Shown: positions 16,126 to 24,649, counted from the stretch's first letter. The stretch: DNA of 41,368 bases from Nitratidesulfovibrio liaohensis (GCF_011682075.1 NZ_VSMK01000442.1:1-41368), one strand, 5' to 3'. Made by a program: numbers and translations. The notes: generated by a model from the sequence alone, not told the origin.

Positions 16126-16581
16126 GGGTGTTTTCTTGGCGGATATGCCGGGTTGCGGGGGGGGCGTTGCCTGACTGCGGCGGAACGTTGCCTGGCTGCG
16201 GCGGAACATTGTCGGTATGCGGGACGGACTTTGCCGAGCCGCGAAGGCGTGTTGCCGGGGCTCCGAAGAGCTTTGTGGATGCCTTCTAGAACCACCACGG
16301 GCGGATGGCAAGGGGCAAATGGTAACGGTGTGTGACAGCCCCGGCGGGGCGCCGGAGGGGGGACGAGGAGAGCGGACCTGAGGGGCAGTGTCCGTTGCGC
16401 AAGCCGGACAGGGGGCGCCGGTTTGCCAGGACTGTAGCGGGGGTGTACCGTACCGGGCAATTCCTTCCCAAGACCGTGCCAGCCCCGCAAGGGGCCGGGA
16501 ACCCGCGCGGCCCGGAATCACCCCCGCAACATGTCAATCAACAGGGGGACGGCTTGCCCGCGAGCTGTTCACGGTGCCCTC
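16126..16581. other. Intergenic gap between divergent esterase and Cys-rich gene
   Basis: Apart from the 21-bp tandem repeats, I see no gene, strong hairpin or clear promoter. The frame of the esterase stays open through much of it, but the composition (Pro/Arg-rich, no conserved motif) does not look like a real protein. Confidence 0.45.
16165..16206. repeat. Two tandem 21-bp repeats just upstream of the esterase
   Basis: Two adjacent 21-bp units (16165-16185 and 16186-16206) differ at one base. In the esterase frame they would encode FRRSQAT twice. The unit length of seven codons keeps the frame, so they could be either a coding extension or upstream repeat DNA. Confidence 0.75.
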
Positions 16582-16923
16582 ATGCCCCACGTGTCTTGTG
16601 TCGGCTGCGGCTGGTGCTGCCTGTCGGACCAGTGCCTGGTCTCGCACCATCTGCACGGCTACGTGCCGCGCTGCCCGGAACTTGCCTGGGACGCCGCGCT
16701 TGGCCGGTACCTGTGCCTGCTGATGGCGGCGCAGGCATCGCACCCCGCACCATCCGCCCCGCCGCCGGAGATATCCCGGTCAGGCAGGCCCGACCGCAAC
16801 ATGTCCGATCCTGCGGGGTTCCATCCAGATACGTCCGGTCCTGACCTGACCGAACTGCGTCAGGGCCTTGGCTGCTGCGCACCGCTGTGCTCGTGGCGGT
16901 GCGACGTGCGCGAACGGGGGTAG
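16582..16923 (+). CDS. Small Cys-rich protein, YkgJ-like zinc/iron-chelating type
   Basis: This protein of about 113 residues has two Cys clusters. The N-terminal one is CVGCGWCCLSDQC, followed by PRCPELAWDAALGRYLCLLM; the C-terminal one is GLGCCAPLCSWRCDVRERG. The spacing resembles the CxGCxxCC proteins annotated as zinc/iron-chelating or YkgJ-like domains, many small versions of which occur in Desulfovibrio. A Pro/Ser-rich linker of about 45 residues separates the clusters. The start is uncertain: ATG at 16582 places the first cluster at the N-terminus, but an in-frame ATG at 16531 is possible and neither has a strong ribosome binding site. Function is unknown; metal binding is inferred from the Cys pattern. 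Confidence 0.6.
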   Translation: MPHVSCVGCGWCCLSDQCLVSHHLHGYVPRCPELAWDAALGRYLCLLMAAQASHPAPSAPPPEISRSGRPDRNMSDPAGFHPDTSGPDLTELRQGLGCCAPLCSWRCDVRERG

Positions 16924-17007
16924 CTGCGGGGGCAGCCCCATGCCAGCAACCGGGACATCAAACGGCCACGAGGGCAATGCACCCGTCGCCCTGACAGCCC
17001 GTCGCCC

Positions 17008-17382
17008 CTACGCTTCCCAGACGTCCAGCCGGTCCTCGGGGATGGCGTGCTCGGACAGGAAGGCCCAGGCCACGTCCTCTTCGCCTTCGGGCACGATGAG
17101 CACCAGATGGCCCTTGATGGCTTCCGCGTGGCGGGCGAAGGCCAGCAGCCGTTCCGCCAGTTCCTGCGTGGCGAACGCCTCGCGCGGGCATATCTCGAAA
17201 ATGCAGGCCACGCCCTTGGCGTTGGTGGCGGTCAGGTCGGGCATGTGCCCTTCCACCGGGGCGGGTTCCGGCATGTCCTCGTAGCCGCTTACCAGAAGGC
17301 CGGTGAAGCCGCTTTCCTCCAGCGCCTCGTAGGCTGCCTCGAACAGGTAGTCGTAGCCGTCGTCTTCTTCGTGGTTGGCCAT
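17008..17382 (-). CDS. Conserved small acidic protein of unknown function
   Basis: This 124-residue protein opens with MANHEEDDGYDYLFEAAYEAL. A probable beta-rich part follows: MPDLTATN...CIFEI, then a helix, then GHLVLIVPEGEEDVAWAFL. The order D-x-E-strand-helix is faintly like a PD-(D/E)xK nuclease fold, but the usual Lys is missing (FEICPRE), so I do not assign that function. GAGGG precedes the ATG at 17382. An upstream in-frame ATG at 17424 would add 14 residues without a better ribosome binding site. It is transcribed the same way as glnN, but glnN has its own terminator-like hairpin between. Confidence 0.65.
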   Translation of the reverse strand: MANHEEDDGYDYLFEAAYEALEESGFTGLLVSGYEDMPEPAPVEGHMPDLTATNAKGVACIFEICPREAFATQELAERLLAFARHAEAIKGHLVLIVPEGEEDVAWAFLSEHAIPEDRLDVWEA

Positions 17383-17560
17383 GGAACCCTCTTGTGCGCC
17401 TTGCGGCGGAAATGTGCGCGGCATCCGGCCCCTGGCACGGGGCCTGCCGGGTGGTGCCTCATGCCCTAGACGGGGGCGGGCCCGGCGTCAAGCGCAAGGC
17501 GAGCGGGCCATGCGTCCCGTTACGGCGGCGCGGCCCGGTTTGCCCTGGGGCATTGGGTAC

Positions 17561-17587
17561 GCAAAGGGCCGCCCCGAAGGGCGGCCC
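17561..17587 (-). terminator. Hairpin with UUCG loop after glnN
   Basis: A perfect 9-bp stem GGGCCGCCC/GGGCGGCCC closes a TTCG tetraloop on the minus strand and is followed by TTTG. It lies 38 bp past the glnN stop. The T-run is short, so it may work as a terminator or as a 3' stabiliser. Confidence 0.65.
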
Positions 17588-17624
17588 GTGTCGTTGCATG
17601 TCTGCCGTCCGGCAGGGCATGGCC

Positions 17625-19805
17625 CTACTTGATGAACAGCATTTCCTGGTAGCTGGGCAGGGCCCACAGGTCGTCGGCCACCACGGCTTCCAGCGCGTCG
17701 GCGTATTCGCGCACCTTCAGCATGGCGGGCAGGATCACGTCGCACATGTGCTTGGCTTCGGCGTGGGTGCTGTCGGCCTCGTGCTCCAGCTTCTTCTCCA
17801 GTTCGCCCACGGCGGCCTGCATGGCGCGCAGCTTGGCGGTCACGTCTTCAAGGGTGACCACCTTGTAGTCGTGCCCGGCGGCCTTCAGGTTGGCGCAGGT
17901 GGCGGCCAGTTCGCCCTGGTAGCGCATGGCGGCGGGGAAGATGATGGTGCGGGCCATGCGGATGACCAGGTTGGCTTCGGTCTTCACGGTTTTGCAGTAC
18001 TGCTCGAGGTAGATTTCCTCGCGCGACTTCACTTCCGCCTCGCTGAACACGCCGTAGGAGGTGAACAGCTTCACCACTTCGGGGGTGCTCAGCACGGGCA
18101 GGGCGTCGGGCGTGGTCTTCAGGTTGGGCAGGCCGCGCTTTTCCGCTTCCTTGTGCCATTCCTCGGAGTAGCCGTCGCCGTTGAAGATGACCTTGTCGTG
18201 CTCCTGCATGATCTTCTGGAGCAGCTTCTGCACGGCCTCGTTGAGCTTGGCGGGATCGCCCTTGGTGGCCTTTTCCAGTTCGGTGGCGATGTAGTCCAGC
18301 GATTCGGCCATCATGGTGTTCAGGGCCACCTGGGGACCGGCGATGGACATGGACGAGCCCACGGCGCGGAATTCGAAGCGGTTGCCGGTGAAGGCAAAGG
18401 GGCTGGTGCGGTTGCGGTCGCCCGGATCCATGGGCAGCGGCGGCAGCACGTCCACGCCGATGTTCATGACGCAGGCCTTCTTGCAGCCGTTGACCTTGCC
18501 GGTCTTCAGTTGCGCGAACACGTCGGCCAGCTGTTCGCCGAGGTACACGGACATGATGGCCGGCGGGGCTTCGTTGGCGCCCAGGCGGTGGTCGTTGGAC
18601 GCGGACGCCACGGTGGCGCGCAGCAGGGCGCCGTACTTGTGCACGGAGCGGATGGCGGCGGCGCAGAACACCAGGAACTGGGCGTTTTCATGCGGGCTGT
18701 CGCCGGGATCGAACAGGCTGCCGAGGTCGGCGTTGCCGATGGAGTAGTTGAGGTGCTTGCCCGAGCCGTTGATGCCCGCGAAGGGCTTTTCGTGCAGCAG
18801 GCAGACCATGCCGTAACGCTTGGCCACGCTGCGCAGCACGGTCATGACCAGCTGGTTGTGGTCGGTGGCCAGGTTGCTGGTTTCGAAGATGGGGGCGATT
18901 TCGTACTGGCTGGGGGCCACTTCGTTATGGCGGGTCTTCACCGGCACGCCGAGCTTGAACAGCTCGCGCTCCACTTCCATCATGAAGGACAGCACGCGGC
19001 GGGGAATGACGCCGAAGTACTGGTCCTCGAATTCCTGGCCCTTGGCGGGCTTGGCGCCGAACAGACTGCGGCCGCAGATGTGCAGGTCGGGCCGGGCGAA
19101 GGCGAAATTGCGGTCGATGAGGAAGTATTCCTGCTCGGCCCCGGCAAACGAAACCACGGGCAGCTTGGTTTCGGTGCCGAACAGTTTCAGCACGCGCTGG
19201 GCCTGCTTGTTCAGGGCCTGGTTGGCGCGCAGCAGCGGGGTCTTCTTGTCCAGGGCCTCGCCGGTCCACGAGACGAACGCGGTGGGGATGCACAGGAAGG
19301 TGCCGTTGGGATTTTCCAGGATGTAGGCGGGGCTGCTCACGTCCCACGCGGTGTAGCCGCGCGCTTCGAAGGTGGCGCGCAGACCGCCGGAGGGGAAGCT
19401 GGAGGCGTCGGGCTCACCCTGGATCAGCAGCTTGCCGCTGAACTCGGCCAGTGCGCCGCCCTTGCCGTCGGGCACCAGGAAGGCGTCATGCTTTTCGGCG
19501 GTCAGGCCGGTGAGCGGGTAGAAGACGTGGGTGAAGTGGGTGGCGCCCTTTTCGATGGCCCAGTCCTTCATGGCGTTGGCGACCACGTCGGCGATGGAGG
19601 GGTCGAGCTTTTCGCCGAGTTCGATGGTCTTCTTCAGCGACTTGTAGACGGCCTTGGGCAGGCGGTCCTTCATGACCTTGTCGTTGAAGACGTTGCAGCC
19701 GAACAGCTCGGTGGGCTTGGTTTCGGCGAAGTTCATGGGGGCCGCGCTCGGCTTGTAGTTGGTGATGGCCGAGATCGCGTTCAGACGGGCCTGGATTCCG
19801 CTCAT
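17625..19805 (-). CDS. glnN: Glutamine synthetase, type III
   Basis: This 726-residue enzyme makes glutamine from glutamate, ammonia and ATP in the cytoplasm. It is the long GSIII type, not GlnA: length, the N-terminal [20 protein letters not shown] segment and the signature [15 protein letters not shown] fit. The metal/ATP-site stretch [13 protein letters not shown] and [19 protein letters not shown] are intact. GGAGAACG precedes the ATG at 19805. The gene is monocistronic, with a UUCG hairpin behind it. Upstream, three related imperfect palindromes (19847, 20081, 20125) suggest a regulator. No PII gene lies nearby. Confidence 0.97.
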   Translation of the reverse strand: MSGIQARLNAISAITNYKPSAAPMNFAETKPTELFGCNVFNDKVMKDRLPKAVYKSLKKTIELGEKLDPSIADVVANAMKDWAIEKGATHFTHVFYPLTGLTAEKHDAFLVPDGKGGALAEFSGKLLIQGEPDASSFPSGGLRATFEARGYTAWDVSSPAYILENPNGTFLCIPTAFVSWTGEALDKKTPLLRANQALNKQAQRVLKLFGTETKLPVVSFAGAEQEYFLIDRNFAFARPDLHICGRSLFGAKPAKGQEFEDQYFGVIPRRVLSFMMEVERELFKLGVPVKTRHNEVAPSQYEIAPIFETSNLATDHNQLVMTVLRSVAKRYGMVCLLHEKPFAGINGSGKHLNYSIGNADLGSLFDPGDSPHENAQFLVFCAAAIRSVHKYGALLRATVASASNDHRLGANEAPPAIMSVYLGEQLADVFAQLKTGKVNGCKKACVMNIGVDVLPPLPMDPGDRNRTSPFAFTGNRFEFRAVGSSMSIAGPQVALNTMMAESLDYIATELEKATKGDPAKLNEAVQKLLQKIMQEHDKVIFNGDGYSEEWHKEAEKRGLPNLKTTPDALPVLSTPEVVKLFTSYGVFSEAEVKSREEIYLEQYCKTVKTEANLVIRMARTIIFPAAMRYQGELAATCANLKAAGHDYKVVTLEDVTAKLRAMQAAVGELEKKLEHEADSTHAEAKHMCDVILPAMLKVREYADALEAVVADDLWALPSYQEMLFIK

Positions 19806-19846
19806 GGACGTTCTCCTGAAAGGGGGTTGCGGTAATCGCGATGCTT

Positions 19847-19856
19847 ACAAATTTGT
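19847..19856. promoter_or_regulatory. ACAAATTTGT palindrome, candidate operator 1
   Basis: A perfect 10-bp palindrome stands 42 bp before the glnN start codon. Two near copies lie further upstream. Confidence 0.4.
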
Positions 19857-20080
19857 TGCATGTGTCCGGCGCGACCTGCTCGCGCCAGTGTCCCTGTTCC
19901 CGTGGTCGCCCTGCCGGGGTGCGGCGGCGTGCCGGTTCCGCCGCGTGGCACGTGGCGGGTGTCGGCGCGGTGCGACGTCAAAAGCAAAAGCAAGAAGCGG
20001 TCCACTAAAAAAAAGACCGGTGTTCCGTGCGGTTGGCAGTTCGGCCTGCGCACGGGGCCGGTAAAAAACACGCAAATTTT

Positions 20081-20090
20081 ACAAATTCGT
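20081..20090. promoter_or_regulatory. ACAAATTCGT, candidate operator 2
   Basis: It differs by one base from the palindrome at 19847 and lies in the A/T-rich part of the glnN upstream region. Confidence 0.35.
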
Positions 20091-20097
20091 ACAAAAT

Positions 20098-20134
20098 ATA
20101 GGGTGCTGTGCCCCTATGATTTTTGCAAACTTGT
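20098..20134. promoter_or_regulatory. ATAGGG dyad and GCAAACTTGT, candidate operator 3
   Basis: The dyad ATAGGG-N8-CCCTAT (20098-20117) is followed by GCAAACTTGT (20125-20134), whose complement ACAAGTTTGC matches eight of ten bases of the palindrome at 19847. Confidence 0.35.
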
Positions 20135-20303
20135 AACAGCAGCAGCTTTTGGTGGCAAGCGGGAAAGCTGGGGGGGGCGGCAGGAGAGGCGCAGATGAGG
20201 GGGCATGCGCGGGCGCGTGGCGTGGGGCAATCCTTTTTCCTGGTCCAGCCCCTCGTTGGTCTGCGCCCTGCCCGCTCATATATGTTGATGCGGCGCGCAA
20301 CGC

Positions 20304-20330
20304 AAAAGGGCCGGGATCATCTCCCGGCCC
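20304..20330 (-). terminator. Terminator of the CBS-ACT gene
   Basis: A perfect 9-bp stem GGGCCGGGA/TCCCGGCCC with a five-base loop is followed on the minus strand by TTTT. It lies 24 bp past the stop codon of the CBS-ACT gene. Confidence 0.85.
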
Positions 20331-20353
20331 TCGTGTCTTTCTTGGGGTGGCGC

Positions 20354-21007
20354 CTACAGCGCGTGCACCAGTTGGAAGGGGCTCTTTTCCATGTCTTCCA
20401 TCAGCCCGGCCCAGTCGCCTTCGCCCCGGGTGCGCAACACCACATAGCGGGTGCCGGGTGCGGCCTTTTCGTTGGTGGACATGATGCTCTGCAGGCGGAA
20501 GCCGCGCGCCCGGACGAGGTCGCCCGCCTCCTTGATGGAGCCGGGCCGGTCAGGCAGCACCAGGGCCAGCCGGTGCCCGCCGCCGCGCACGCCGGTGATG
20601 TCCACCATGACCCGGAACAGGTCGTTGTCGGAAATGATGCCCGTCAACCGCTGGCCGCCGGGAACAGCCTCCGTTACCGGCAGGCAGCCGAAGTCGCGAT
20701 CGTGCATGATCATGGCCGCGTCCTCGATGGGCGTTTCCGCCGGTATGGAGACCACCGGCCGGGTCATGGCCTGGCTGACCTTGGTCTTGGCCAGCAGGTA
20801 GTTGATTTCGTAGATGTCCAGCGATGTGCCCTTGGAGGGCAGGTAGGCCTTGATGTCGCGGTCGGACAGCATGCCCACCAGCAGATCGTTTTCGACCACC
20901 GGCAGGTGCTTCACGTTGCGCTCGCGCATCATGCCCGCCGCGTACGAAATGGAATCGTCGGGCGTTACCGTGTAGACGTGGGTGGTCATCCAGTCCTTGA
21001 CCAGCAT
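20354..21007 (-). CDS. CBS-pair plus ACT-like domain protein (AcuB-like)
   Basis: This 217-residue cytoplasmic protein has two CBS repeats (about 7-62 and 77-137) with the usual MTTHVYTVTPDDSISYAAGMM and LVGMLSDRDIKAYLP, then LTGIISDNDLFRVMV. A C-terminal ACT-like segment (about 145-215) starts ALVLPDRPGSIKEAGDLVR. CBS pairs bind adenine nucleotides and ACT domains often bind amino acids, so a sensor role is likely; the partner is unknown. The ATG at 21007 follows GGAGG. It lies 40 bp downstream of livF on the same strand and may be cotranscribed with the amino-acid transporter, which would suit a ligand-sensing function. Confidence 0.85.
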   Translation of the reverse strand: MLVKDWMTTHVYTVTPDDSISYAAGMMRERNVKHLPVVENDLLVGMLSDRDIKAYLPSKGTSLDIYEINYLLAKTKVSQAMTRPVVSIPAETPIEDAAMIMHDRDFGCLPVTEAVPGGQRLTGIISDNDLFRVMVDITGVRGGGHRLALVLPDRPGSIKEAGDLVRARGFRLQSIMSTNEKAAPGTRYVVLRTRGEGDWAGLMEDMEKSPFQLVHAL

Positions 21008-21046
21008 GGGAACCTCCGTTGGAAAATGGCGGGGCGGCGCGGCGCG

Positions 21047-21751
21047 CTACACCCCGAGGTAGGCGGCCTTCACGTGGGGGTCGCGCAACAGGTCGGCCCC
21101 GGCCCCCTCCTGGGTGATGCGCCCGTTTTCAAGCACGTAGGCCCTGTCGCACAGGGCCAGCGTCTGCCGCACGTTCTGCTCGACGATGAGCACGGTCATG
21201 CCTTCGTCGCGCACCGTGCGGATGACATTGAAGATATCCTGTACCAGAATGGGCGCAAGGCCCAGGGATGGCTCGTCGAACATGATCAGCCGGGGCAGGG
21301 CCATCAGTCCCCGGCCTATGGCCAGCATTTGCTGCTCGCCGCCGGACAGGGTGCCGGAAGCCTGCCTGCGCCGCTCGGACAGGCGCGGGAAGATGGAGAA
21401 CACCCGCTCCTTGGTGCGTGCTCTCTCCTTGCGTGCCCTGCCGCGCAGCGATCCCATGTCCAGGTTTTCCTCCACGCTCATTTCCGGAAACAGCCGCCGC
21501 GCCTCGGGCACGTGGGCCAGGCCCTTTTCGATGAGGGTGTACGGTTCCACGGTGTGGATGGGCTCTCCCGCCAGCAGTATCTGGCCCTTGCCGGGGCGCA
21601 GCACGCCCGACACCGTGCGCATGATGGTGGACTTGCCCGCGCCGTTGGCGCCGATCATGGCCACAATCTCGCCCTGGCCCACCCGGAACGAGACGTCCCA
21701 GATCACCTGCACGTCGCCGTAGGCGACATCGATGTTGCGAACCTCAAGCAC
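21047..21751 (-). CDS. livF: Branched-chain amino-acid ABC transporter ATPase LivF
   Basis: This ATPase of about 234 residues powers uptake together with LivG. It shows Walker A GANGAGKST, the signature LSGGEQQMLAIGRGLM, Walker B LIMFDEPSLGLAP and the switch His region VLIVEQN. The start is taken as GTG at 21751, because GGGAGGAG precedes it and it overlaps the livG stop by 8 nt; an in-frame ATG at 21778 lies inside livG. It is the last liv gene and ends HVKAAYLGV, typical for the family. Confidence 0.94.
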   Translation of the reverse strand: MLEVRNIDVAYGDVQVIWDVSFRVGQGEIVAMIGANGAGKSTIMRTVSGVLRPGKGQILLAGEPIHTVEPYTLIEKGLAHVPEARRLFPEMSVEENLDMGSLRGRARKERARTKERVFSIFPRLSERRRQASGTLSGGEQQMLAIGRGLMALPRLIMFDEPSLGLAPILVQDIFNVIRTVRDEGMTVLIVEQNVRQTLALCDRAYVLENGRITQEGAGADLLRDPHVKAAYLGV

Positions 21752-22466
21752 CGTGCTCCTCCCCCAGGTATGCTTCAACGACCTGCCTGTCGGCGCTGAT
21801 TTCCGCGGGCGAGCCCTCGGCGATCTTCTGGCCGAAGTTCAGCACCACGATGCGGTCCGAAATGGCCATGATCACCTTCATGTGGTGCTCGATGATCATG
21901 ACGGTGATGCCCTGCTGCTTGATGCCCCGGATGATGTCGATGGATACGTCCAGTTCCGCCGGGTTAAGCCCCGCGAACGATTCGTCCAGCAACAGGAATT
22001 CCGGCTGGGTGGCCAGCGCGCGGGCTATTTCCAGCCGTTTGCGCTTGCCCAGCGGCAGGCCCTTGGACAACTGGTCGCGGTCGTCCCACAGCCCGGTGAA
22101 GTGCAGCACCTCGTCGGCCACATCCTGCGCGCCCTTGCGGGTGGGGTTGCGCAGGAAGGCCGACGCCAGCACGTTGTCGAACACGCTCATGCGCGACAGC
22201 GGCTTGACCACCTGGAAGGTACGGGCAATGCCCATCTGGCAGACCTTGTGCGGCTTCAGCCCGGATATGGGCTGGCCCTTGAACAGCACCTGCCCTTCCG
22301 AGGGGTTGTAGAAGCCGTTCACGCAGTTGAACAGGGTGGTCTTGCCTGCGCCGTTGGGACCGATGAGGGCCAGGATTTCGCCCTGGCGCACGTCGAAGTT
22401 CACGTCGTGCAGGGCGGCCAAGCCGCCGAAGAACATGGACAGCTTGCGGATTTCGAGCATGCTCAT
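21744..22466 (-). CDS. livG: Branched-chain amino-acid ABC transporter ATPase LivG
   Basis: This 240-residue ATPase has Walker A GPNGAGKTT, a signature degenerate to LPLGKRKRLEIARAL as is normal for LivG, and a Walker B of LLLDESFAGLNPAE in which Ser replaces the more usual Pro. The C-terminal KIAEGSPAEISADRQVVEAYLGEE is typical. Its ATG overlaps the livM stop as ATGA. It pairs with LivF on the cytoplasmic face of LivH/LivM. Confidence 0.95.
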   Translation of the reverse strand: MSMLEIRKLSMFFGGLAALHDVNFDVRQGEILALIGPNGAGKTTLFNCVNGFYNPSEGQVLFKGQPISGLKPHKVCQMGIARTFQVVKPLSRMSVFDNVLASAFLRNPTRKGAQDVADEVLHFTGLWDDRDQLSKGLPLGKRKRLEIARALATQPEFLLLDESFAGLNPAELDVSIDIIRGIKQQGITVMIIEHHMKVIMAISDRIVVLNFGQKIAEGSPAEISADRQVVEAYLGEEHGA

Positions 22467-23404
22467 GCCGTGGCCCCCCTGCGCAGCAGCTTGCGCCGGA
22501 GCACCGGCCAGTCACCCACCAGCCCGTTGGGCAGGTAGATGATGATCACGATGAGCAGCACGCCGAACATGGTCTGGTAGGCCACGCCGATGAGCGGCAG
22601 CGAGCGGATGTATTCCGCCAGGATAACCATGATGCCCGCGCCCAGCGCCGGGCCCCACTGCGTGGCAACCCCGCCCACCATGACCACCATGATGATCAGG
22701 ATGGAGATTTCGCCCAGCGAGAACACCACCCCGGGATCGATGTACCCCATGTAGTTGGTGTAGAACGCCCCGGCCAGGCCGGTAAGCATGGCGCTGACCG
22801 TCAGCGCGATGGTCTTGTAGCGCGTGGTGTCTATGCCCATGGATTCCGCGGCGTCCTGGTCCTCGCGGATGGCCACGAAGTAGTATCCCCAGCGCGAATG
22901 CACGATGGCCCGGCACACCATGAAGCCCAGCAGGGCCAGCCCCAGGATGATGTAGTAGTACTGCGTCTTTTCCACCCAGGTGCGGGTGATCATGATGCCG
23001 AGGGTGCCCTTGGTGAAATCGGTAAGGTTTTCACAGGTGATGCGCAGCACTTCCCCGATGGCAAGGGTTGCCAGCACGAAGTAGGGGCCTCGCAGCCGCA
23101 GCACCACAGAGCCCATGGCCAGTGCCACCAGCGCCACCAGCGGCAGGCTGACCAGAAAGCCCCACCAGGGCGACAGGCCCAGGTGCAGGTGGATGAGGCC
23201 CGCGCTGTACGCGCCCATGCCGAAGAACGCGGCATGCCCGAACGACACCTGGCCGCAGTAGCCGCCCAGCAGGTTCCAGGCCATGCCCGCCAGGGTCCAC
23301 ATGATGGACAGGATGAGGATGTGCATGACGTAGCTGTTCAGGCCCAGCAGCGGCAGCCCGGCCAGCACCGCCAGCACGACCAGCGGAACGAGGTTGTTTT
23401 TCAT
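22463..23404 (-). CDS. livM: Branched-chain amino-acid ABC transporter permease LivM
   Basis: This 313-residue permease has about nine helices. Signature parts are NLLGGYCGQVSFGHAAFFGMGAY and, near the C-terminus, the EAA-like loop AIREDQDAAESMGIDTTRYK. The ATG at 23404 is chosen because it overlaps the livH stop as ATGA; the frame stays open upstream inside livH, but without permease-like sequence. Confidence 0.95.
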   Translation of the reverse strand: MKNNLVPLVVLAVLAGLPLLGLNSYVMHILILSIMWTLAGMAWNLLGGYCGQVSFGHAAFFGMGAYSAGLIHLHLGLSPWWGFLVSLPLVALVALAMGSVVLRLRGPYFVLATLAIGEVLRITCENLTDFTKGTLGIMITRTWVEKTQYYYIILGLALLGFMVCRAIVHSRWGYYFVAIREDQDAAESMGIDTTRYKTIALTVSAMLTGLAGAFYTNYMGYIDPGVVFSLGEISILIIMVVMVGGVATQWGPALGAGIMVILAEYIRSLPLIGVAYQTMFGVLLIVIIIYLPNGLVGDWPVLRRKLLRRGATA

Positions 23405-24327
23405 TTCGAAAGCTTCCTGGTCTTGAGGAGCGAGGCGACGCCGCCCGGCAGGAACACCAGCGCGGCCACGAAGATGACGAAGCGCCCAACCGGCGCCCAG
23501 CCCATGCCCACGTAGGTGGCGGTCATGGATTCGAACACGCCCAGGATCAGCCCGCCCAGGATGGCGCCCAGCGTGGACCCCAGCCCGCCAAGGATGGTGA
23601 TGACGAAGGCGATGAGCGTGAACTGCGACCCCAGCGCGGGGAACAGGTAGTAGATGGGGATGAACAGGCAGCCCGCGCAGGCCACCAGCGCCGAACCGAG
23701 ACCGAAGGTGATGACCCGCATCAGCCCTACGTTCACGCCCATGATCAGGGCGGCGTCCTTGTCCTGGGCCGTTGCGCGGATGGACTTGCCCGTATCGGTA
23801 TGGGCCAGGAAGAACCACAGCAGCACGGTGATCACCACCGAAAGCAGGAACGACACAGCCCACGGCAGCGACAGGGATATTTCAACCGGCGTGCCCGCCC
23901 ACAGGTCGGACAGGTAGAAGGCAGTGGATGCGTAGTCCACCGGGGTGGACCGGTAGTCGGAGGTGAACAGGATGGTCGCCACGTTCTGCAACACCAGCCC
24001 GATGCCCACGGTAAGGATGACCTGGTTGTGCGGCAGGATGGATTCCACGCGCAGCACCGGGTTCACCAGCGCCTTCTGGATCAGCATGCCGAAGGCGAAC
24101 ATGAGCGGCGGCGCGATGAGCAGCGACACGTATGGGTCGATGCCGAACAGGGTGAACAGCCAGAAGGCGATGTACATGGCCACCATCATCAGCTGGCCAT
24201 GGGTGAGGTTGATGATCTTCATGACGCCGAGGATCAGCGTCATGCCGATGCCGATGAGCGCGTACAGGCCGCCGAGCAGGATGCCGGCGACAAGGGTTTG
24301 CAGGAACACTTCGGCTTGCACCCACAT
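23401..24327 (-). CDS. livH: Branched-chain amino-acid ABC transporter permease LivH
   Basis: This 308-residue permease partners LivM. It opens LVAGILLGGLYALIGIGMTL and has the conserved GVMKIINLTHGQLMM and RATAQDKDAALIMGVN segments; the latter is the ATPase-contact loop. The start ATG at 24327 has GGGAGG upstream. It is separated from livK by a 322-bp gap containing three strong hairpins, while livH-M-G-F are tightly overlapped. Confidence 0.95.
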   Translation of the reverse strand: MWVQAEVFLQTLVAGILLGGLYALIGIGMTLILGVMKIINLTHGQLMMVAMYIAFWLFTLFGIDPYVSLLIAPPLMFAFGMLIQKALVNPVLRVESILPHNQVILTVGIGLVLQNVATILFTSDYRSTPVDYASTAFYLSDLWAGTPVEISLSLPWAVSFLLSVVITVLLWFFLAHTDTGKSIRATAQDKDAALIMGVNVGLMRVITFGLGSALVACAGCLFIPIYYLFPALGSQFTLIAFVITILGGLGSTLGAILGGLILGVFESMTATYVGMGWAPVGRFVIFVAALVFLPGGVASLLKTRKLSK

Positions 24328-24504
24328 GGGGCGTGACCTCCCTGATTTGGTTGGCCTGAGTCAGTTGGCCTGTGTTGACTGGCGGCGGGTTGTCCGTGCG
24401 GCGGCGGACGGGCATGCGCGACCCTGCGCAGGAAGGCTCGTCCAGAGTCCGGAAGGGTGGGCGTTGCGCGCGGGGCGGTCCGGCTATGGGGCCTCCGTCC
24501 TGTC

Positions 24505-24531
24505 GGTGCCGGGTTATGCGAACCCGGCACC
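24505..24531 (-). repeat. 11-bp perfect hairpin, livK-livH spacer
   Basis: GGTGCCGGGTT and AACCCGGCACC flank a five-base loop ATGCG. Confidence 0.85.
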
Positions 24532-24573
24532 GGCAGCCGTGCGGAGGGGCGGACGGGGATCAGCCACGGTGGA

Positions 24574-24588
24574 CGGCCCGTCGGGCCG
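24574..24588 (-). repeat. 6-bp hairpin, livK-livH spacer
   Basis: CGGCCC and GGGCCG flank the loop GTC, between the two longer stems. Confidence 0.7.
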
Positions 24589-24596
24589 GTGTGTCG

Positions 24597-24626
24597 CACG
24601 GCGGCGGGAGGCACTCCGCCGCCGTG
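24597..24626 (-). repeat. 11-bp perfect hairpin directly after livK
   Basis: CACGGCGGCGG and CCGCCGCCGTG flank an eight-base loop, 23 bp past the livK stop codon. It is placed to protect the 3' end of a livK mRNA. Confidence 0.85.
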
Positions 24627-24649
24627 TGGTCACGACGTGGCGGATGGCG

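Larger units (their letters stand above)
19806..20307. other. A/T-richer intergenic region upstream of glnN
   Basis: No gene is visible in these roughly 500 bp. From 19980 to 20150 the sequence is markedly richer in A/T than its surroundings. It holds a dyad ATAGGG-N8-CCCTAT (20098-20117) and the related ACAAATTTGT-type elements. It probably contains the glnN promoter and control sites. Confidence 0.55.
24328..24649 (-). other. livK-livH intergenic spacer with three strong hairpins
   Basis: This 322-bp spacer has no gene. Three separate perfect stems occur: 24505-24531 (11 bp), 24574-24588 (6 bp) and 24597-24626 (11 bp). None has a T-run on the minus strand, so they look more like mRNA-stabilising or attenuating structures than plain terminators. 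Confidence 0.75.

Noticed and set aside
17008-17382. PD-(D/E)xK nuclease
   Set aside because: The order of predicted strands is suggestive, but the catalytic Lys is absent and similarity is too faint.
17394-19835. 813-codon frame on the plus strand across glnN
   Set aside because: Antisense to a complete type III glutamine synthetase; the translation is His/Gly/Gln-rich without any domain.
19842-20150. A/T-rich region before glnN as transferred DNA
   Set aside because: Too short and without genes; promoter regions in GC-rich genomes are commonly A/T-rich.
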